From CAYUVV01 sp964461325 (GTDB lineage Bacteria > Patescibacteriota > Minisyncoccia > Phycocordibacterales > JACOZG01), in assembly GCA_964461325.1 (NCBI GenBank), contig CAYWTW010000030.1:1-8998 (forward strand): a DNA stretch of 8,998 nt, written 5' to 3'. Each line of letters begins with the position of its first letter. Positions within the stretch are counted from its first letter, which is position 1. The position numbers and the translations under genes were made by a program. Under the pieces are notes generated by a model, which did no database searches, was not told the DNA's origin, and saw only the letters and a list, made by a program, of their open reading frames with translations. Below are positions 5,462-8,998 of this stretch, in pieces.

Positions 5462-7087
5462 ATGAAAGGAAGGCATCGCCTGTTCGCGTTCTTTATGGCT
5501 CTGGGTTTATTGTGGGTGGCGGGAAATATTTATCGCCCCTCGTCCGCAGTTCTGCCCTCTGGAGTTTCGGCTCAAACCGCCTCGATTCAAAAAATATCCG
5601 GCTTTGCTTGGAGCTCGAATATTGGCTGGGTTGGTTTTGGGGCCAACCAGTTAAACAGCAATTGGTCGGGAGTAGAATTGATGCCGGCCGACCCGGGTGA
5701 TAATAACTCTCGCCGCCTGCGCGGTTTTGCCTGGAGTCCGAATATCGGTTGGATTAATTTTGACCCGTCAGCGAGCGGCGCTCCCGACGAGTCGAATAAC
5801 GGTCAGGCCAAGGTCGCGCCTCGGCTTACTTCGGCCGGTAATCTTGTGGGTTGGGCTAGGGCTTGCTCCGTTTTCTTGAGCGGCTGCAGTGGTTTGATGT
5901 TAGGCGCTAGTGAGCGCGGTGATTGGGATGGTTGGATTAGTTTGCGGGGTGGGGCAACCAGTGGCGGTGTTTACGGCGTTAACTTGAGCGCTAATCAATT
6001 CCAGGGTCAGGCCTGGGGCGCGGATGTGGTCGGTTGGTTGGATTTTTGTGATACCGCGGCGAATGGCAAGTATTGCGTTAATTTGAATCAATTGAATGTC
6101 GAGTGCCAGGGCGCGGTGACTGACGATGACGTAGATTGGACCGCCTTTGTTTCCGGCGGTTCCGGTTCTCTCTCCTATGAATGGAGTGGTGCCGCGTCTG
6201 GTTCCGGTTCGACAGAGCAAAGCCTTGATTTATCTCCCGGGACGCACACCGCCATCGTGAAAGTTAACGACCAGAGCGGGGCCTTTGGCGAAGCTGGTTG
6301 TTCGGCAACGGTTTCGCCGAGTGGCACTTCGCCCGTTACTCTCCTTGTGTCCGTAGTGGGCAATGGTCAGGTTGCTTATGACGGCCACACCTGCCCCAAT
6401 CCTTCGCCTGATTGTTCGATCACGGTGCCCTTTGGTACCACAATCACTGATTTTACCGCTACGCCGGCGGCTGGCGGCTCGTTTTCCGGCTGGGGTGGCG
6501 CGGCCAGTGCTTGTTTGGCCAATCCAAATAATTGTAGCGTAACGGCAAATGCTGATCCGACTTTGGTTATTGCCCGATTTAGCGGCGTCGGAGGCGGGTC
6601 GCCTTCTGACGGTGTTGCCGACGACCAGCCGATTGAGATTATTCGCCACGACCTTGGCTTCCCTGCTTTCTCATCACGCCGACTGATAGACAATTCGACC
6701 ACTGAATCAGTCGAGATTTGTTTATTTGGTATTGAAAATGCGTCTGGCCAGACCCTAGACAGTGTTTTAGATGGTGACGGTAAGTCGGCCGCCAAATGTT
6801 ATTTCGGCAAGGGGCCTTTGGCTGGTGGGGGCGCTACTTCCTGCTCGGACCAAAGTCTGCGAGTTACCCTGTCCCCCCTGGCCGTTCCCGGGAACGGCGT
6901 GACGCCCGGCGATTCTCAGGCCCTATTCTTTATCGAAATTCCCGAGAAGTCGCTTGCCGCGCGCGAGGCCTCACCCTATACGGTTACTTTAGGATACATA
7001 GATAGCGAGGGGGCTTGTATTGCCGAAAGCGGTTCGGGTTGGCAGTTCCCATTCCGTTATCAACCTTTTGGCTTCGTGCCGGAGTAG
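5462..7087 (+). CDS. Secreted modular protein with GFAWSxNIGW repeats, PKD-like and InlB-like domains
   Basis: I do not know the function of this 541-residue exported protein. Residues 1-38 form a signal peptide (basic MKGRHR, hydrophobic core, likely cut at VSA-QT). Residues 47-195 hold four aromatic repeats: GFAWSSNIGWVGF (47-59), GFAWSPNIGWINF (88-100), a split unit GWARAC...WDGWISL (130-161) with a CX6C loop, and GQAWGADVVGWLDF (182-195). Residues about 214-285 look like a PKD/Ig domain bracketed by C215 and C280. Residues about 291-374 resemble a divergent InlB-type bacterial repeat (GNGQV, CX6C at 311-318, GGSFSGWGG, CX6C at 351-358). A GGGSPSDG linker leads to a C-terminal domain (389-541) with four cysteines, shared with the next gene. 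There are 14 cysteines. No LPxTG motif or C-terminal membrane segment is seen, so it is released or held by partners. Start: a TTG at 5393 would be in frame, but the promoter and signal peptide favour 5462. Confidence 0.85.
   Translation: MKGRHRLFAFFMALGLLWVAGNIYRPSSAVLPSGVSAQTASIQKISGFAWSSNIGWVGFGANQLNSNWSGVELMPADPGDNNSRRLRGFAWSPNIGWINFDPSASGAPDESNNGQAKVAPRLTSAGNLVGWARACSVFLSGCSGLMLGASERGDWDGWISLRGGATSGGVYGVNLSANQFQGQAWGADVVGWLDFCDTAANGKYCVNLNQLNVECQGAVTDDDVDWTAFVSGGSGSLSYEWSGAASGSGSTEQSLDLSPGTHTAIVKVNDQSGAFGEAGCSATVSPSGTSPVTLLVSVVGNGQVAYDGHTCPNPSPDCSITVPFGTTITDFTATPAAGGSFSGWGGAASACLANPNNCSVTANADPTLVIARFSGVGGGSPSDGVADDQPIEIIRHDLGFPAFSSRRLIDNSTTESVEICLFGIENASGQTLDSVLDGDGKSAAKCYFGKGPLAGGGATSCSDQSLRVTLSPLAVPGNGVTPGDSQALFFIEIPEKSLAAREASPYTVTLGYIDSEGACIAESGSGWQFPFRYQPFGFVPE
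5600..6046 (+). repeat. Four in-gene aromatic repeat units (first paralogue)
   Basis: Units lie at 5600-5638, 5723-5761, 5849-5944 (split by a cysteine loop) and 6005-6046. The shared core is G-[FYWQ]-A-W-[SG]-x-x-[IV]-G-W-[ILV]-x-F. Where it is longest, a preceding strand of the form G-V-x-L-x-x-N-x-F-x-G is also shared, giving a unit of about 25 residues. Spacing between units is irregular. Confidence 0.85.
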
Positions 7088-7094
7088 CTTGTTG

Positions 7095-7103
7095 TGTTAA
7101 AAT
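7095..7103 (+). promoter_or_regulatory. Extended -10 promoter of the second repeat protein gene
   Basis: TGTTAAAAT is an extended -10 element with a 5/6 hexamer match, just after the stop codon of the upstream paralogue. It lies 27 nt before the ATG at 7131, so the leader should be about 20 nt, the longest in this window. The leader is A/T-rich and has no Shine-Dalgarno sequence. Confidence 0.55.
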
Positions 7104-7130
7104 ATTTGCATCCGTCTATCAATAATTTTT

Positions 7131-8543
7131 ATGTTTAAATCAAAAAAAGCTTTTTTTGTTTGGGGCGCTTCGGCGCTGGGATTATTAATTTTGCTGGGAG
7201 GAGCGGCTTTTTGGCCATCGGGTTGGTCCGTGGCCCAGAGTAGCGCGTCACGCGAGCTTACCGGCTACGCCTGGAGCTCAAACATTGGCTGGATTAGTTT
7301 TACTCCAAGCGATTCTGGTGGTGAAAAAGTAATAATTTCTAGCAGTGGGGATTTTTCCGGCTACGCCTGGAGCGAAAACGTGGGGTGGATTAATTTCGGG
7401 ACGGGGAGCGATGACCCAGTTACCGGGCGCGACGGGCCCGATCTAGATCGGACTGGCGTGGATCGTTCGGGCCGACCAACCAGTGGTTCCCCCGCTACTT
7501 CATCTAGTGGCGGGCCGAATTCCGGAGTAATTCTCGCGAAAAATGGCTCGGTAACTGGTTGGGCCAGGGCTTGCACGGTTTTTGCTTCCGGTTGCAGCGG
7601 TCCCTTAAAAAGCGATTCCAAGCTTGGCGCTTGGGATGGCTGGATTGCCATGTCTGGTTCGTGGGGTAATGGCGTGAAGTTGGCTGGTAATGATTTTTCC
7701 GGCTACGCCTGGGGAGCCGATAATTTGGGCTGGGTTGATTTTGCTGGAGTAACGATTGTGAGTGAGACCGCGTCACCGTTGACTGTGGCTTGCTCAATAA
7801 CTCGCGAGGCAGATGAAGCAGATGCTTACGCTGGCACGCTTAATGCTAGTGTCAGCGGTGGAACTGGGCCATATGACTTTACTTGGGAAGTGGAAGCAAG
7901 TGCGCCAGATAATGTAATTGTTGAAAATCAGAATGAACAATCTACTGTTTGGCGAGCACCATTCTCTCATTTTGGCACTGACCAAAATTTCACTGTCACG
8001 GCCTATTTAACCGTAATAGATTCTAAAGATCAGTTTGTTGATAGAAAAGATTGCGGCTCGGTTACTATCAACCATGACGGCGGTGGCAACGAAGTTACTT
8101 TATCGTTAAATCAGCCGCCAATTATTCGAATCGAAGACCATCGTTTGGTTTGGGCCACCACTACTCCGCCGCTAAGCATTCGCCACGACGGCACTGTTCC
8201 GGTAGAGGTGTGCTTAACAAGTATTGAGTCTATAAACAATCCAGAAGTTAGTTTGGACGACGCAGCTACCGAGTCTAACTCGGGTAACCCCCTCCCTTGG
8301 TGCCGATTCCGGTCACCGGGCGGCGCGATGACTGACCCGGTTGAGTGTTCTTCCAGCAGTTCGGCCAAAACTACCATTGCCGCCGGTCAGAGCAATAATT
8401 TCTGGATTATTATCCGTAAAAAATTGTCGGCAATCAAAGCCAATTCGCCTTATCGGGTAACCTTTCAGGCCTGCGGCGCGCATACGTCTGACCCAGTAAG
8501 CGCCACTTTCTCTTATAATCCCACCGGTGTTTTTGAGGAATAG
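7131..8543 (+). CDS. Secreted modular protein with GYAWSxNIGW repeats, paralogue of the upstream gene
   Basis: This 470-residue exported protein is a paralogue of its upstream neighbour and its function is unknown. Residues 1-36 form a signal peptide (MFKSKK, hydrophobic core, cut near VAQ-SS). Repeats are GYAWSSNIGWISF (45-57), GYAWSENVGWINF (77-89), the split unit GWARAC...WDGWIAM (143-174) with a CX6C loop at C148/C155, and GYAWGADNLGWVDF (191-204). Between repeats 2 and 3 lies a longer charged, Ser/Thr/Gly-rich linker (about 92-132) absent from the neighbour. Residues about 216-315 form an Ig-like domain bracketed by C221 and C308, with little visible similarity to the neighbour's middle region and encoded by more A/T-rich DNA. 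The C-terminal domain (324-470) is shared with the neighbour: cysteines at 361, 391, 406 and 448, and a similar terminus (FSYNPTGVFEE versus FRYQPFGFVPE). There is no sortase motif or C-terminal membrane helix. A surface or extracellular adhesive or structural role is inference. Confidence 0.85.
   Translation: MFKSKKAFFVWGASALGLLILLGGAAFWPSGWSVAQSSASRELTGYAWSSNIGWISFTPSDSGGEKVIISSSGDFSGYAWSENVGWINFGTGSDDPVTGRDGPDLDRTGVDRSGRPTSGSPATSSSGGPNSGVILAKNGSVTGWARACTVFASGCSGPLKSDSKLGAWDGWIAMSGSWGNGVKLAGNDFSGYAWGADNLGWVDFAGVTIVSETASPLTVACSITREADEADAYAGTLNASVSGGTGPYDFTWEVEASAPDNVIVENQNEQSTVWRAPFSHFGTDQNFTVTAYLTVIDSKDQFVDRKDCGSVTINHDGGGNEVTLSLNQPPIIRIEDHRLVWATTTPPLSIRHDGTVPVEVCLTSIESINNPEVSLDDAATESNSGNPLPWCRFRSPGGAMTDPVECSSSSSAKTTIAAGQSNNFWIIIRKKLSAIKANSPYRVTFQACGAHTSDPVSATFSYNPTGVFEE
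7263..7742 (+). repeat. Four in-gene aromatic repeat units (second paralogue)
   Basis: Units lie at 7263-7301, 7359-7397, 7557-7652 (split by a cysteine loop) and 7701-7742. Units 1, 2 and 4 share the identical 14-mer CCGGCTACGCCTGG at 7261, 7357 and 7699. Around units 2 and 4 the identity extends to 21 bp (7350-7370 and 7692-7712), implying recent duplication or gene conversion within the gene. Confidence 0.85.
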
Positions 8544-8561
8544 CTTGCAGCGGGTGAAGTA

Positions 8562-8590
8562 TTGCCAAATTGGTCGCGGTTTGCTATTCT
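8562..8590 (+). promoter_or_regulatory. Promoter of rpsB with -35 and extended -10
   Basis: TTGCCA at 8562-8567 (-35, 4/6 or better) is followed by a 17-bp spacer and TATTCT at 8585-8590, preceded by TGC to make an extended -10. This is the best complete promoter in the window. The hexamer ends 10 nt before the ATG at 8601, predicting a leader of about 4 nt. Confidence 0.7.
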
Positions 8591-8600
8591 GGTTGGACTT

Positions 8601-8998
8601 ATGACTGATAAATTAGAAGGCCTAACTGGCCCAACCGCCGAGCTTTTCCGGCGCGGAGCTCATCTTGGTTACTCTCGTTCCCGCCGCCATCCTTCGTCCG
8701 ACGGTTTTATTTTCGGTTTCAAAAACCGCGCGGCGGTGATTGATTTGGAGAAAACGGAGGCGTCTTTGGTTCGGGCGGCCGGGTTTGTTCAGGCGCTTGG
8801 CGCGGCGGGTAAGACTGTCCTGTGGGTGGGGACGAAGAGCGAAGCCCGGCCGATAATCGAACGGACTGGACGGTCGCTCGGCCTGCCTTTCGTCACGGGA
8901 CGTTGGATTGGCGGCACTCTTACCAATCACAGCGAGATCAAAAAACGTCTTGAACGTCTTCAGGAATTGGAAGAGGGGACGGCGCAGGGGCGCGTTTC
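8601..8998 (+). CDS. rpsB: Small ribosomal subunit protein uS2 (5' part)
   Basis: The frame stays open from the ATG at 8601 to the window edge (132 full codons), so this is the N-terminal half of the gene. It matches uS2, a 30S protein bound near the head-platform junction. Diagnostic stretches are FRRGAHLGYSRSRRHP at 16-31, FIFGFKNRAAVIDLEKT at 36-52, TVLWVGTKSEARPII at 71-85 and the hallmark RWIGGTLTNHSEIKKRLERL at 101-120. There is no Shine-Dalgarno sequence and the predicted leader is about 4 nt. In many bacteria tsf follows rpsB, but that lies beyond the window. Confidence 0.96.
   Translation, partial: MTDKLEGLTGPTAELFRRGAHLGYSRSRRHPSSDGFIFGFKNRAAVIDLEKTEASLVRAAGFVQALGAAGKTVLWVGTKSEARPIIERTGRSLGLPFVTGRWIGGTLTNHSEIKKRLERLQELEEGTAQGRV

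Noticed and set aside
7438..7451. 14-bp palindrome in the linker of the second repeat protein
   Set aside because: It is short, lies in low-complexity linker coding sequence, and is not repeated elsewhere in the window.

Overview
The window looks like part of a compact genome from the Candidate Phyla Radiation (Patescibacteria), probably a Parcubacteria-like lineage. This rests on tight packing (intergenic gaps of about 25 to 77 bp), small housekeeping proteins, a short release factor 1, a PfkB kinase of the type with a Cys-rich N-terminal strip, and secreted proteins with G-Y/F-A-W-S-x-N-I-G-W-I-x-F repeats, which I recall from such genomes but cannot confirm here. One gene ends in UGA and the others in UAA or UAG, so the code appears standard. 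I see no tRNA, rRNA, CRISPR array, insertion sequence or attachment site.

Layout. Positions 1-121 may hold the 3' end of an unrecognised + strand gene. A PfkB-family sugar kinase (minus strand) and a class II fructose-bisphosphate-type aldolase (plus strand) diverge from a 46-bp gap; together they suggest a sugar-phosphate/glycolytic unit. Next on the plus strand come ribosomal protein bL25 (CTC/TL5 type), a secreted coiled-coil protein ending in a lytic transglycosylase domain, ribosomal protein bL31 overlapping release factor 1 (prfA), two tandem paralogous secreted modular proteins, and the 5' part of rpsB (uS2), cut by the window end.

Regulation. Nearly every gene has its own -10 element just upstream of the start codon, and seven of eight are of the extended type (TGn before the hexamer). 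Distance from the hexamer to the start codon is 6 to 16 nt for seven genes, so their mRNAs should be leaderless or have very short leaders. No gene has a convincing Shine-Dalgarno sequence. prfA has no promoter of its own that I can see and overlaps rpmE by 26 bp, so it is probably translated by coupling. I found no convincing intrinsic terminators.

The most interesting part is 5462-8543: two paralogous exported proteins that share a repeat region and a four-cysteine C-terminal domain but carry different middle domains. All cysteines in both proteins are even in number and their spacing suggests disulfides. They look like rapidly remodelled cell-surface or extracellular proteins of unknown function.
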